This document shows positions 21,758 to 34,278 of a DNA stretch of 64,000 nt, piece after piece. The stretch covers positions 1,185,870 through 1,249,869 of the forward strand of contig JAKZHN010000010.1 in the NCBI GenBank assembly GCA_037179335.1. The letters are read 5' to 3'. Position 1 is the stretch's first letter. Every line of letters begins with the position of its first letter. The notes under the pieces were generated by a model. The model was not told where the DNA came from and ran no database searches. It worked only from the letters and a program-made list of their open reading frames with translations. A program made the translations under genes and the position numbers. The DNA is from Cyclaneusma minus (Eukaryota; Ascomycota; Leotiomycetes; Marthamycetales; Marthamycetaceae).

Positions 21758-24699
21758 ATGGAGCACAGCACGTCCGCAAGCGCCAGCTCGGCGGGGTCGC
21801 CAAATGCTCCCCTCAGTCGCTTGGGCTCGTTGGCGGACCTGGCGGATTTGGCGGGGGCGGAGGAGAAGATGGGGTTAGGAGGGTTGAAGTTCAATAAGGC
21901 GTGTAGTACGTGCTCGGCGGCGAAGCTTAAGTGTATTCAGCAGAGTGCGGATGTGCCGAGTGATGATCCGTCGAAGTGTGAAAGGTGCGTGACTTTCTCC
22001 TCTGTTTGTTCTAGTCTTTCGGGAGTTTCTGCTGTCTTTTGTGCTTTTTGTGTTGGCTTGAATTCCTGTTGTCCTCGGTGGTTGTCTCGTTGACTTAAAT
22101 TTACCCATGTTAACTCTCTGTGGTTCTTGTGTCGGCTGGAAAAATCTGTTGTTTGCATTTTTTATGTTTGGATGGTTTTTGTCCAAGCAGCCACTTAGCT
22201 TGATTTATGTTGCTTGAGTTCCTGTTGCGTTGCGATAGGTTCAGTTGTATGGCCTGGCTTATGTTGACAGAAATCATACTCATCTCTTTCAGCATCATGA
22301 GTTGTGATGGTATAGACGAAGCTTTTTGTATATAGATGACGCTCTATCATTGTACATGTGCTTACGGAATTTACACAGGTGCTATCGATTAAAGAAGGAA
22401 TGCAAAGTCATAGCGGCTAAGCCCAGAAAGAAGAGACAGCCAGACAAAACGTAAGTTGGGAGCTCCCCAGTTTCAGACTCTGCTCTCACGTGCCTTTCGT
22501 GACTTTGATATCACATTATTGTCTTGTTTTGTGTTGCTGCCTATGTTTGGCTGGATAGCGATGCGTTAAAGTCAAGGCCAATTAGCAATATTGTCCTTGC
22601 AAGTGTTGGGAACCACACAAAAGATTCCAAAGTGGTTGCCAGTTGTATTTGGTGCTAACCATGCTGCGGTTTCATCACTGAACGAACTTCAATTTCTGAT
22701 CACAGTCTGACAGTCTAGCAGACGTGTTGCACAGCTGGAAAAGAGACTCGACAGCATTGTTAATCTGCTATCCACCTCCAAGTCTCCGATTTCCGGTCAA
22801 CCCGAACCAGAGCTTCCCAAACACTGGAGCGACAAAAGTCCATCTCAAGGCAGTCCTTCCAGTGCTACAAGCGCTCTTCCTCATCGCTCATTCGCCAATG
22901 AAAACACTCAAAGTCCAGGTTCGGGGCCTCAGTTCCGTTCTCTCCTTGATCATGGTCAAAATGCCTACAACACTCCCGAAAGTGGAGCGGCATTCGGTGT
23001 TCCTACACTTGCCTTTCAGGACGAAGACTCGCTTGTGGAGAGCTATAGGACGAAGCAGGCCAGCATGTTTCCCTTTGTCATTATTCCCGATAACATGACT
23101 GCCGAAGAACTCAAGAGAGCACGACCTTACCTTCACAGAGTAATCTTATGGGCAGCAGCTCCGCCAGCTCGAAGTCTACGAGGCGAGTACGGTAAAGAAT
23201 TGTTAAGAGAACTTTCGGATCGACTGTTCATGGAAGGAGAAAAGAGCCTGGACCTGTTGCAAGGCATCATCATCCTCGTGGGATGGTATCACAAGACGTT
23301 TATAACGAAACCGCAACTGACAAATTTGCTACAACTGATGGTGGCCTTGGTAGTCGACCTGGGTCTCAACAAAGCTCCTAATTTCCACGATCGACAGAAA
23401 GTGGCCATCTTCGCAACCGAAAATGCCCACGGTAACCAAGAGTTATCGACCACGCGGACGAACGAAGAAAGGAGAGCACTAGCTGGCTGCTTCTACTTGA
23501 CTTCCAGCATGTCGACTTCATTCAAGAGACTTGACCCCTTGTGGTATTCGCCGCATATGGAAGAGTGCTGCCAAGTGCTTGCAGCCGAGAAAGAATATCC
23601 TTCAGACGAGCGACTTGTGTACATGGTGAGAATACAACACCTCACCCAGCGAATAGTGCAAACACTGTCAAATGAGAGCTCGTCGAACAATATGGGAAAG
23701 GCTCCTATCACCATGTGCGTCAAGTCTTTCCAGCTTGAGTTGAAAGATATAAATGATGGCTTGCCGGAGCGCCTGAAAAACGACACTATCATGCTCCTCC
23801 AACTCCGTTGCGCCGAAGTCCACCTCTACGAAATCGGTCTTCACATGCCTCCCTCGTTCGGTGTCCACGCAGGTCTGGGTCCTGACACGCTGGCTCGTCG
23901 CGACATTCTCTACTCTTGTCTCCGCGCAACCAAGTCTTTTCTCTCCATCTATTTCGAATGTCTCAGTATCATCGACTTCCATCACGGCCCGCTCCTCTGC
24001 ACCTGGACGCAGATGTCCTACGTCCTTGTGATCGGGTCGAAGATAACTCTTTTCAAAGCCAACGATTGGGATGTCCAGTATGCTCGCAATCAGATCGACT
24101 TTGTGTCGGTCTTGGACAGATGTATCATGATGGTCGACATGCTAATGGCAGCATTGAGACAAGATGCCGTGCTGCTGCCAGCTGTGGATACGTTCTTTGA
24201 GCAATGCACCATACAGACTAAATGGCTGAGAGGTTGGTATCAGAGCATGTTGGCAATGGACGAAGAAAAGACTGCTGCTGGAGCCGTGGGTGTGGATAAG
24301 GAGCTGGGACCGCCGCTATCTCATGGCAAACTGAGGGACAGGGAGCAGGTACAGCAGAGGGCGAATGCTCTTATTGCGCCTGGAAATCCGCAACCCGGGA
24401 CTGGAGGACCAGTTCAGAATGGAGTACAACGTGGGAACGTGAATGCCGTGAGTCAAGATGCGAAGGTTGGGGAGAGTCCACACGGCACGAGTGCTAATAC
24501 AGAGAATATGCAGCAGCCCTCTATGCCAGGCTTTGGAATGCCTGTGATGCAGGACGCTGTTATGGGGGGCATGTTCGATTTCTGGGATGACTCTTTCTGG
24601 TCTGAGACACTGGGAGGGTGGAATCCAAACTTCAATGTTAATGGGCCGAACATGAATATGGGGGGTTATGGAGCAGGACCTGGTGATGTCATGGGCTGA
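21758..24699 (+). CDS. Zn(II)2Cys6 fungal transcription factor
   Basis: Three exons, 21758-21984, 22379-22450 and about 22722-24699, encode 758 aa. Intron 1 (394 bases, GTGCGT...CACAG) splits the zinc cluster: ACSTCSAAKLKC and CERCYRLKKEC join to the complete six-cysteine motif, followed by a basic stretch (KPRKKRQ). Intron 2 (GTAAGT...) ends at a TAG (22718) or CAG (22721) acceptor, both in frame; the CAG is used here. Next comes a short leucine-repeat coiled coil (RRVAQLEKRLDSIVNLL) for dimerisation, then a helical middle region such as this class uses for regulation. The C-terminus is Gly/Asn/Met-rich with an acidic aromatic patch (FDFWDDSFWS) that could activate transcription. The target is unknown, and no neighbouring gene reveals it. 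Both introns are unusually long for this window. Confidence 0.85.
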
Positions 24700-25854
24700 A
24701 GATACGAAAGAGGATTTCAGGGCATGAGATTTGGAGTATCAAGATGGCCTCCTAGGGATTCGTGATGGGGATACAGGGGGTCCCGGATGGTCAGGCAGAG
24801 GGCTCTCATAGAAGCTTTTTGGGGGCGTTTGGTAGGGAAGGCATTTAGATACCTGTACTCAAATCTCATACAGTGAGTTCCTTGATGCCCAATGGCTAAT
24901 GTGATATACCAGCAGATTCATGGAATCAACCTTGAAGGGCAGAAGCAGTTTATGACGGTTTGAACATCACTGCTTTCAAGAGGTGGTCCGTGCGCTTAGC
25001 GTCAAGGCTGGAGATAGGTTAGGTAGGTAGCTTTATAAGGGAGCTTCTTTGGAGCTTCCTTTCCTCCACCACTATTCACGCCCGTGATTCTCACCACCCC
25101 TGGTGATCCGACAATAGCAGCCAGCAAGGTTAAATTAGCCGCGGCTGGCTGGCCAGCGTCTCGTCCGACTCCCGAGGCATTATTCAACACTTGCTAATCG
25201 TATATGTAGGTAGGCTACCGGCATTGTGGCTCTTGGGGGCCGAATTCAGGCCCGGCAACCTGATCCTCATCACTTTATTATCGGCAGAAAAACGCCTCGT
25301 CCCCAACGTGTCCTGCTGGTGAGGTCGGGGGGTCACGCTGCTGCAATCCTTTACGGAAGTTGATCCGTGATCGAGCGATCTCCTGTCACCCCTGTCCATG
25401 CCGGGAAGACGGACCTGCCCCCGAGCCTTGTGGTAAGTCTGGGAACGTTTTCTTTCTAGACTTGGTCTGACTATCCTGGACGTGTTTTTTTTCTTGCGCG
25501 CGGAGGTTGATTTCCTTCATTCGTCAATATCAAGGCAATTCAAAATGCTTCTTTTGCTGTTTTCCTTGTGTGGAGATTCGAACTTTCGAAATCCTTCAGC
25601 CTCACGCACGACTGCAACGTGGTCCTGCAGATTCGTCGAGTGCTTATGTCCCTCCTATAACCGTGCGTGTCCCACCTCCTTCGTACAAATATAGATTTAC
25701 ATGCCCAGTGTCAGTCACCACGGCAAGGGTCTGGTCACGCATAAAGAGAGCGATAGTGTTTATTCGTGGGTGGCTGCAGGACCTTAAGGGTCCTGGAGCT
25801 TTAGCGCTAAAGCTAGGGTTAAGCCTTAGCCTGGTGGGGAGTTAATACCCCCTT
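24700..25854. other. intergenic stretch leading into the AT block
   Basis: No gene is supported. The stretch has normal composition up to the AT block. It contains repeated GGTAGGTAG-type elements near 25015 and 25205. From about 25778 it becomes palindrome-rich (listed separately). Confidence 0.55.
25778..25850. repeat. palindrome-rich left border of the AT block
   Basis: Adjacent palindromes mark the junction: AGGACC-TTAAG-GGTCCT at 25778-25794, a perfect 18-base AGCTTTAGCGCTAAAGCT at 25797-25814, and GGGGAGTTAATACCCC just before the AT-rich sequence begins. The nonamer CACGCATAA at 25736-25744 recurs outside the right border at 42052-42060. Confidence 0.6.
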
Positions 25855-28779
25855 TACAATTATTATTATAATTATTATTATAATTATTATTATAATGGTG
25901 TATTATGGCTAGATTTTTAAATAGAGTAAATAGACCCCTTTAAAATTTGTAATTATATAATTTAAATATATTTAATAATTTCAAATCTTAATTTCCCTTA
26001 ATTCTAATTTATTATTAATTAAATCCTTAAATTATGCCTATTTTAGCTAAAAAGTAATAATAAATAGGCTAAGAGAATTGCTTAATTAAAAGGTTAGGTA
26101 TATTTTTTTGCTAGTAATATAGTTAAAAAAATTAAGCTTGGCGAAATTATATATAATAAATATTTATATACTTAATATATTGCTGGATTTTGGCTTTTTG
26201 CATTAGATTTATAAAAGTATTATTTGCAAAAAGAAAAATAGATATTAAATTAGAGCCTATATAACCAATTTTAATTAAAAACCTTTATATTTAAAAATCT
26301 TTTTAAATTAATTAATTTAAGGCATATAGCTCGAATTTTATAAAGCTTAAAAAATAAGATTTTATTTTTTAAATTTTCAAAAAATTAAAGCGTTATTTAT
26401 TATTAAAATAAATTTATTATAAAATACCCGGGTATTTTGGTTTTTAATATAATTTATATATCTATATATACCACGACGAATTGCGTTTTTAAAAGCAATT
26501 TCCTCAAGACCTTTCTCAATCGATTTTCTTTATTTTTAAAACTTTATCGCTATTTTTTAAAAAGTCTCCGGACTAATAATAATAGTAATAGCGGGCTTTA
26601 AAATTAAAGCAATTAATAATTCCCAATTTAAATATTGCTAGCATATATTTCGCAGCTTTAGGGCTGCAATTAAAAAATAAAAACTTTTTATAAATATTGA
26701 AAACGCTTTTTTAAATAATTTCTAATAGTTATCCAGCCTTTTCCAGCTATTATCGCCGCCACCAGCTTTTTTTTAATTTTTTTTAGCTTAATTAGCATAT
26801 AATACTGGCAATTGGCATTTTTATCAATAATAATTATTTTTATAGCATATACTCCAGCTAGCTAAAAGCCAATTAAAAGCTATATAATTTTTAATTTACT
26901 ATTTTTTCCTTTTATTATATTTTTCCGCCGCTATTAATAAATACCAGCAATATATTAATTTTTTATTAAAAGCTTTTTTTATACCAAATTAAAAACTATT
27001 TTTACAAATTTTTTATTTTCCAATTTTTTTTAGCTGGCCTTTATTATATAGCTGGTTTTTTTTAGCCGGCTTTGTTTTATAGCTAATATATAACCGTTAA
27101 AAAACCGGATTGCAATTAATAATTAATATATATTAAGCCAAACACCTTTTTTTATAAATCTATATTATATTATAATATGTTTTTATTTGCTAGCCTTTAA
27201 TAAAAAGCCGGTATATATATACATTATTTTTGCTTATAACGGCCTTATATTTAAATAATAATTATAATTGGGCTTTAGCCCTAATTTAATTTTTTTTATT
27301 TGCGATATTAATATAATCAATTAATGCTTTTGTTTTATTTAAAAGCTTGCAATAATTATAAATTAAAAATTTTATAATTTACTTTTTAAAACTTAAATTT
27401 CTAAAAAACCGCTAAATTAATTATCTTTAAATATTAAAAATTATATATAGAATTTAAAATCCCCGCTATTATTAATGTATAGCTTTTCCAATATTATATA
27501 TTACTATTAAAAAAGCTATAATATTAAATAAAGCTATAAAATAAGTATAATTTTAGCAAATTTGAATAAAGCAATTGGCCGGAATTTTGCTAAAAAGCCA
27601 AAGCATATAGCTTTTTATTAGCAATGGAATTTTTTTAAAATTCGGCTTATTTATTATAATATTAAAAACCCATTTTTTTATAATTTATTAAAAATTCCAA
27701 ATGCGCTATAATAATATTAAATAAAAAACAATTAATTTAAAAATTGGCCGGCCAAATTTATTTATAATATCCGGCTATAGCCCATAAAAAAACCGGCTAA
27801 TTTAAATTTAGTAAAAAAGCAATTTTTTAAATTAAATATAAATAAAAGCCGAAAAAAAAACGGCAAATAGCTAAAAAAAAAAATTAAAAAATAGCCAAAT
27901 ATAAATTGGCTATAAAAATAATAAAATAAATACCAATATAAAAAATTTGGATTTTTTTTAGCAAATTTTTAAATTAATTATTATAGCAATTGGCAATAGC
28001 AAAATTTAAAAGCATAGCATTATTGAAGCTTTATAAGCCCCCAATTTATTTACAATCAAAAATTTCCCTCGCTATGAAAAAAAACAGGTTAAAATAATTT
28101 TAGCCTAAAAGAAAAAATCCTAATTTCTCTCCAAAAAAGGCCTGGCCTTTCTCCATGGTTTTTAGCCCTGCAGGATTTATTATTTTAATTACTATTGCAT
28201 GGCTTTAATAGCTAGGTAATAATTAAAATTAATAAATAAATTAATAAATAAAATTTATATTTATATAGCCTAAAATCTCTAGCTTGGCGGATTTAAAGCT
28301 AATATGTTAATAAATAATTTCTAGAAGTTTCTGGCTTTAAATATAGCAAAATAGCTATTATAAAGTACTGGTATAAATAATGCCTAAATTGGAAGCGAAT
28401 TAAATTAGCTTGGTAATTTTAAACGCTATACTTAGCCTAGTATTTATAGCTATATATATAATAAAGCCAATTTTATATAGGTGATTATAAATTTTAGCAA
28501 TAATAGCTTTGCTAAAATTGCTAATTAAATTTTTTATATAATTTTTTAATTATGGAAATAAATTTAAAATAGCAATTAGCTATATTGAAATAAATTAATA
28601 TTTTAATTAAATATAATTTTTAAAATATAATTATAAATTTATCCAATTTATAAATTAAATTAATGCTTAAAAAACGCTTAATTTTATTCAATTTTTTATA
28701 TTGAATTTGGAATTAAATTTAGCTTTAAAGGCTATAATAATATTTTTAATTAATTTAAAAATAAGGAAATTATTAATAA

Positions 28780-30680
28780 AAATAATTGAAAAAAGTTTTT
28801 GGTTATTTTTTATAAATATATAAAAATCTAAATCCAGGGATTTAAAACCCAAAATTTTTAAAGCCTTAATTAATATATTTTGCCAAAGTATAAAAAATTG
28901 CTTAAAATTATAAAAAGCTTTAAATAGCTTGCAAATTAGGGTATTTTCTTTTTTTAATTTATAAAGCTATTTAATAAATATGTTTTTAAAAATCAAGGCA
29001 TTAAAAAAATCTATTATTGCATTTATTTAATATACTAGCCAATTCTTAATAATTATAAAGGCTATAAGAATTTTTAAAAAGGCTAATTTAATAATACCGG
29101 TATAAATTTCAATATAAGTTTTCCCAAATTTTTGGAAAAAATCCTTAATTACCTATTTGGCTTCATAAAGGCTGTTATTTTCAATAATATAAATTCAGCG
29201 TTTTTTAAAAATAAATATATTAATTTTTTTAGCTGCTAATTTATAAATTAAGCGCCAAATTTTATTAAATTTTATTAAATTATAGCTTTTTTTAATTTAT
29301 TTTATTTAGGATATTAAATAGCTTTAATATAATTATATAAAATATTAGGCTAGCTAAAAGCATTTATAATAATATAGCAAATATATATATATATATATTT
29401 TAAAAAAGGCTAAATAAGTATATTATTCCTTATTAAAGCGCTTAATTTTGCGCTAATTTTTATTATTTCGAATATTGGACTTTATAGCCGGCTAAAAAAT
29501 AATAATAATTAATTAATAAGCTAGCCTTGGGCTATTTAAAAGCAAATTTAAATAGCTTAATAAAAATAATTGAAATATTTAGCTATTAGGTTTTTAATTG
29601 CAAAAATATAATTTATTACTTTTTTATGTTAAAGCTAAAATTAGGAATATTAAATGTAATTTTTAAAATATTATATATTTTAATATAAATGTTTTTTTAA
29701 ATTATAATATCTATAGCTTGCAAATATATTTGCAACCGATTTTTCTAAAATTGCCTTGGCCAAATTAAATTAAATTATTAAATTAGGCATTGAAATTGCA
29801 GTAAAAATCTAATTAAAACTAAGGCCTTTATAAAATTTGGGTTTTTTATTTTTTAATTGGGTATTTAGAAATTACAAAAGAAATTGATATAATAACTATA
29901 TTTATTAAATATGATATAAAATATATAAATTATTTTTTTACGCTTAAGAAAATAAATAATATAAATTTTAAAGCTTTAATAGCCAAATAAAATACAAGAT
30001 TTAGCTTTAGCCGCTATTTTATTAGCTATTTTTTTTAAAAAAAAAATATAAATAAATACCCAGTATTTTAATATTTATAAAGATAAAATATCAAGTTTAA
30101 TAGCTTTATTAAATAGGTATTTTATAAATTTGCCAATAAAAATTTAAAAGGTAAGCAAAGCTAAAGTTTTTTTTTTTTTAAAAAAATAGGTTTTAATAAA
30201 GATATAGCTTTAGGTATTTTAAGCATATATATTTTAATTTTTTAATATAAATTTTAATATTTCTTTTAGCCATTTTATTTTATTTAAAAATATAGGTATT
30301 AATAATTTCCAAAACCTGATTATTTTTAATTATATAAGCTTTAAATTTTTTAATGCCGTATTTAATATTATTATTCAGTTTTTAAATGGCAATTTTATAG
30401 CTAAATTAGATTTTAATATAAGCGAAATATTAAATTATAGCATTTTAGGCTTTAAATTTAATAGCAAAGCTATAGTATTTGCAAAAACGGGTTAAATTAT
30501 TAATAAAAATAATTTTGTATTTTATTTGGATTTTAAAAATCTTAATTTTAAATAAATTAATATAAATTTTAAAAAATAATTATAAAGCTTTATTAGGATT
30601 TTTTTTAAAAATAATCTATTGGCTTTTGCCTAATTTGCATGGTATATAAGATTGTTTTAAATTATTTTTAAAATTGCCCT
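28780..30680 (-). mobile_element. decayed Ty1/copia retrotransposon (integrase and reverse transcriptase)
   Basis: On the minus strand at about 30320-30660 the sequence reads as a copia integrase core with a zinc-binding tail (PCKLGKS) followed by the DDE-domain start. At about 28780-29160 it reads as copia reverse transcriptase: KNWLVYQ, LFKAFYNFKQ and a segment ending near the usual Y-x-D-D site. Order, strand and spacing fit one element read right to left. Many in-frame stops and C-to-T/G-to-A changes make it non-functional. Terminal repeats were not identified, so its true limits are wider than given. Confidence 0.75.
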
Positions 30681-31885
30681 TAATATTAATATTTTAAATA
30701 ACGACTTAAGTTTTTTTAATTTTATTATAAAAAATATAGCCCAATTTGTATACTAAAGCTTTATATTTTTAAATTTTGCTTAAATTTTGGAAATATTATA
30801 TAAGATTTTGGACTTTGAAGCGTTTACAAGCTAAATTTTATAATTAATAATTTTAAAATTTTAAAATTATTTGCTAAATTGGGAATAAAACCATTTTTAT
30901 TATTAAAATAATAATAAGGCTTAATTGCTTTTATAAAAAATAAATTAGAAAAACTATCAATTTTTTTTTTTAAAAAAACACTTTTAAAGCTGCTATTAAA
31001 AAAACAAACAATTAAATAAATATAAATGGCTATAATAAATTTATTGGCAATTTTATAAATCCTGGATATTTTTATAGCCTTCTAAATAATAAATAGCTTT
31101 TTATAAATACAAATATAGCAATTTGCTCCAATATCCAGGATTTAAAAAGCTAAAAAAAATCCATATTAAAAAAGCGTAAGCGCTATTGTTTTTTATAAAA
31201 TAATAATTTTGCTAAGCAAATAATTAATGGTTTTTAAAAGAAATAAAGCGATTGCGTTTTTTATTAAATTTGGCTGGATTATTTTAAATGCTATTAAAAA
31301 CCTTATTAGGATATTTAATTTAATAAAGTTTTTTTGGTATTTTAAACCATATATATTATAAATGGGACCAGGGTTTTAATTGCTTTTATTATTATTTTAT
31401 ATTATTTTTTTAGTTTTATAATTTTAAATTAATTTTCGCCACCTTTATTTTTACTATTTTCTTTTTGGAATTATTATTTTCAATCCTACCCTTTTAAATC
31501 CTATTATGCTATTAAAATACTAGCGCGTAATTATTATAATTAGCTTTAAAAGCTTGATTTTTAATACGTTTATAAATATTAGTTAAATTAAGCTTATTTT
31601 TACATTTAATTATTTGCGCATTAGCAAAAATTCGATTTACCCAAATAAAATAAAATAATTAAAGCTTGGCTAAAAAATATATAGCAATAAATTGGTTACC
31701 AAGGTTAATATTTAAATTTTTAAAAATAGTATAAATAATTTTAAATGCAATAATTAAAGTAATTTATATTATTAAAATTCTAAAGCTTAATTTTAAATAG
31801 GTGCAAAATAGCGGAAATTTGAAGCGCAAAACCCTTTTTTTATAATGCTTATAAAAAGTATTTTATTAAATAGTAAAACTTTTAA

Positions 31886-32110
31886 TATTACACGGGGCCG
31901 AGAAAAGCGCCTTGCGGGCATTTTATAAAGCATATATATTAAAAATGCGCAGAAAATAAATATTGCTTATTAAAAAAATTAAGCAAGGCTTTTAATATAT
32001 AATATTTTAATATTGCTATTTTTATTTAAAAAAATAATAGTTATTTTTTATAGCTAAAACATATATATAATTTATTTTTATTTATTAATTTATTTTTAAC
32101 TATTATAATA
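31886..32110 (+). repeat. 225-base repeat unit, mutated copy 1
   Basis: Starts TATTACACGGGGCCGAG and ends CTATTATAATA; 225 bases, exactly the length of the unmutated copy at 39785-40009. Compared with that copy it has lost most C and G to T and A, but the first ~17 bases and many GpC pairs survive. Confidence 0.85.
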
Positions 32111-32465
32111 AAATAGCTATTTTTATTTTAAAAAATAATAATTTAGCAAAATAATAATTATTTAATTAAATAGCCGCAAATTTAATATTAATTATAATAT
32201 ATTAAATTTTACCAAAACTTTAAAATGCTAATTTTTATTAATTTTAAAGCATTCTTTTAATAATATTATTAGCGCAATTTTTATACCAAATTAAAAAGCT
32301 GTATTAAGCAATAGCAAAAGCAATAATATATTTGCTAACAGTGCTATTATTAATAATATTAATAAAAATACTATTAATATTGGCAATTAAAGGCAATTTA
32401 GCGTTTTTTTGATTTAAATCCAAAAATTATTTAATAGCTATTTCCAATTAAATAGCCAATTTATT

Positions 32466-32535
32466 AATGCAAATTAGCCTATTAATATAAATTAGCCTAT
32501 TAATATAAATTAGCCTATTAATGCAAATTAGCCTG
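32466..32535 (+). repeat. short tandem repeat of AAATTAGCCTATTAATAT
   Basis: About three to four copies of an ~18-base unit. The inverted counterpart in the right arm is interrupted by the unmutated 225-base unit. Confidence 0.7.
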
Positions 32536-33970
32536 GGCAAATTTAAAATTAAAGCGCTTTAGCTAAAAATATTATTATATTGCGCGAAAATAAAACAAAT
32601 TAAGCGCTTATTTCTAATTTAATTTAAGGTTAATTGAATTTAAATCCTAATACTTTAAAAGCTATTTAGCGAATTATTTAAAAATTAAAAATTAAAAACA
32701 AAAATTATAAAATTGCAAGCCGAAATTGCGATTTTTATTTGCAAATGCGATTTGTTTGGCTTAAATTTCAATAATAAATAATTAATTATTAAAAAGTTTT
32801 ATATATTTAAAAAAAATGTATATTAAATATTAAATTAAATTATATATATAATATATATAAATATTATAAATAATTTAATTATTTGCAAAATTATTTTAAT
32901 ATGCAATTTTAATATTTTTATTAAAAAAATAATATAATTTATATTTATTATATTTTAATTGTATTTAAAAGCCTCGTATAAATTATAAATTAAAAAAAGT
33001 TTTATATAAAAAAATTAATACTAGATATAATAAATATAAAATAATAATATATATTATATATAGCAAATTAATTTGCCAAAAAGGCTTAAAAAATAAAAAA
33101 TTATATTGCAAAATAGAAATTTTGCTTGTTTTATATAGGAAATATGCTTTTTATATTTTTTAATAATTAATTTATTTTTAAATTTTATAATAATATTAAA
33201 TAGAATTTTATTTTCTAATAAAGCAATTAATTAATATATAATATATAATATATATTTAATATAGCCGGAAATATTAAATATAAAAATAAATTTAATTTAA
33301 AATTTAAAATTTAAAATATATTTAATATAAATAATTTTAGAAAGCATTATAATAATTATAATGGATTATAAAATCCATATAATATTTTAAATAATAATAT
33401 AGCAATTTAATATTAATTTAATTGCAAAGGCAAAAAAACCCGGCTATTATTAAAATAAAGGCCAATAATACGGCAAAAATCAATACTGGCTTTCTTTATG
33501 CCTTAATTATGGTATTAATAATTATAGCCTATTTAATTGCATTTATAAAAAGTAAATATATTAAAATTGCTAAAGGCTTAAATATAAAATCTATAAATAT
33601 AAATAATTTAATAATAAAATATATATTCCAAATAGCAATACCTTTGGCGGCCGCAAAAAGAAAATCAATTATATAAAAATGGCTTTAATTATAGCCAAGA
33701 TTATAATAATTATAATTAAAATAAATATAATTAAAATTCTTTTATAAAAACTGCAAATAAAACCTTTAATTTTATAAATTATAATTATAAATATAATAAT
33801 TAGAAAACAAAATTTGCTGAATTTAATATTTTTTTATAAAATAAAAATATATAGTAATTAATTATTTAATTGCAATTAATATTTGGAATATAATTTCCGC
33901 TTTTGCTTTTATTAATAATAAATTAAATAGGAATTTTGTATTATTGATATTGGCAAAAAGATAAAAATAA

Positions 33971-34006
<36 letters not shown>

Positions 34007-34052
34007 AATTCACTTTTTTAATAAAAATTTAATAAAAATTAAATAATAGTAT

Positions 34053-34278
34053 TATTATAAAAGTTAGAAATAAATTGGCAAATAAGGATGTATTATATAT
34101 ATTTCTTAGCTATAAAAAATAGCCGCTGTTTTTTTTTAATAAAAATAGCAGCGTTTAAATATTATATATTAAAAGCCTTGCTTAATTTTTTTAATAAGCA
34201 ATATTTATTTTTTATATGTTTTTAGCGCATATATTTTATAAAATGCCCGCAAGGTGCCCTTTTTAGCCCTATATAATA
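34053..34278 (-). repeat. 225-base repeat unit, mutated copy (inverted)
   Basis: The reverse complement starts TATTATATAGGGC and ends AACTTTTATAATA. It shares GGGCACCTTGCGGGCATTTT and the AGCAAGGCTTTTAATATA core with the other copies. Together with 31886-32110 it brackets 2.4 kb in inverted orientation. Confidence 0.8.

Larger units (their letters stand above)
31886..33960 (+). repeat. left arm of large inverted repeat
   Basis: The sequence reappears reverse-complemented at about 38300-40625. Landmarks pair across the centre: 31886 with 40625, the AATTAGCCTATTAATATA tandem units near 32470-32530 with 39750-40070, 33390 with about 38890, and 33880-33930 with 38356-38400. Coordinate sums are constant once the 225-base insertion in the right arm is allowed for. 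Both arms are AT-mutated and diverged. The ~4.3 kb between them contains gypsy remnants. Confidence 0.75.

Noticed and set aside
33422..33676. 84-codon frame in the left inverted arm
   Set aside because: Part of mutated repeat; the corresponding right-arm segment is not open.
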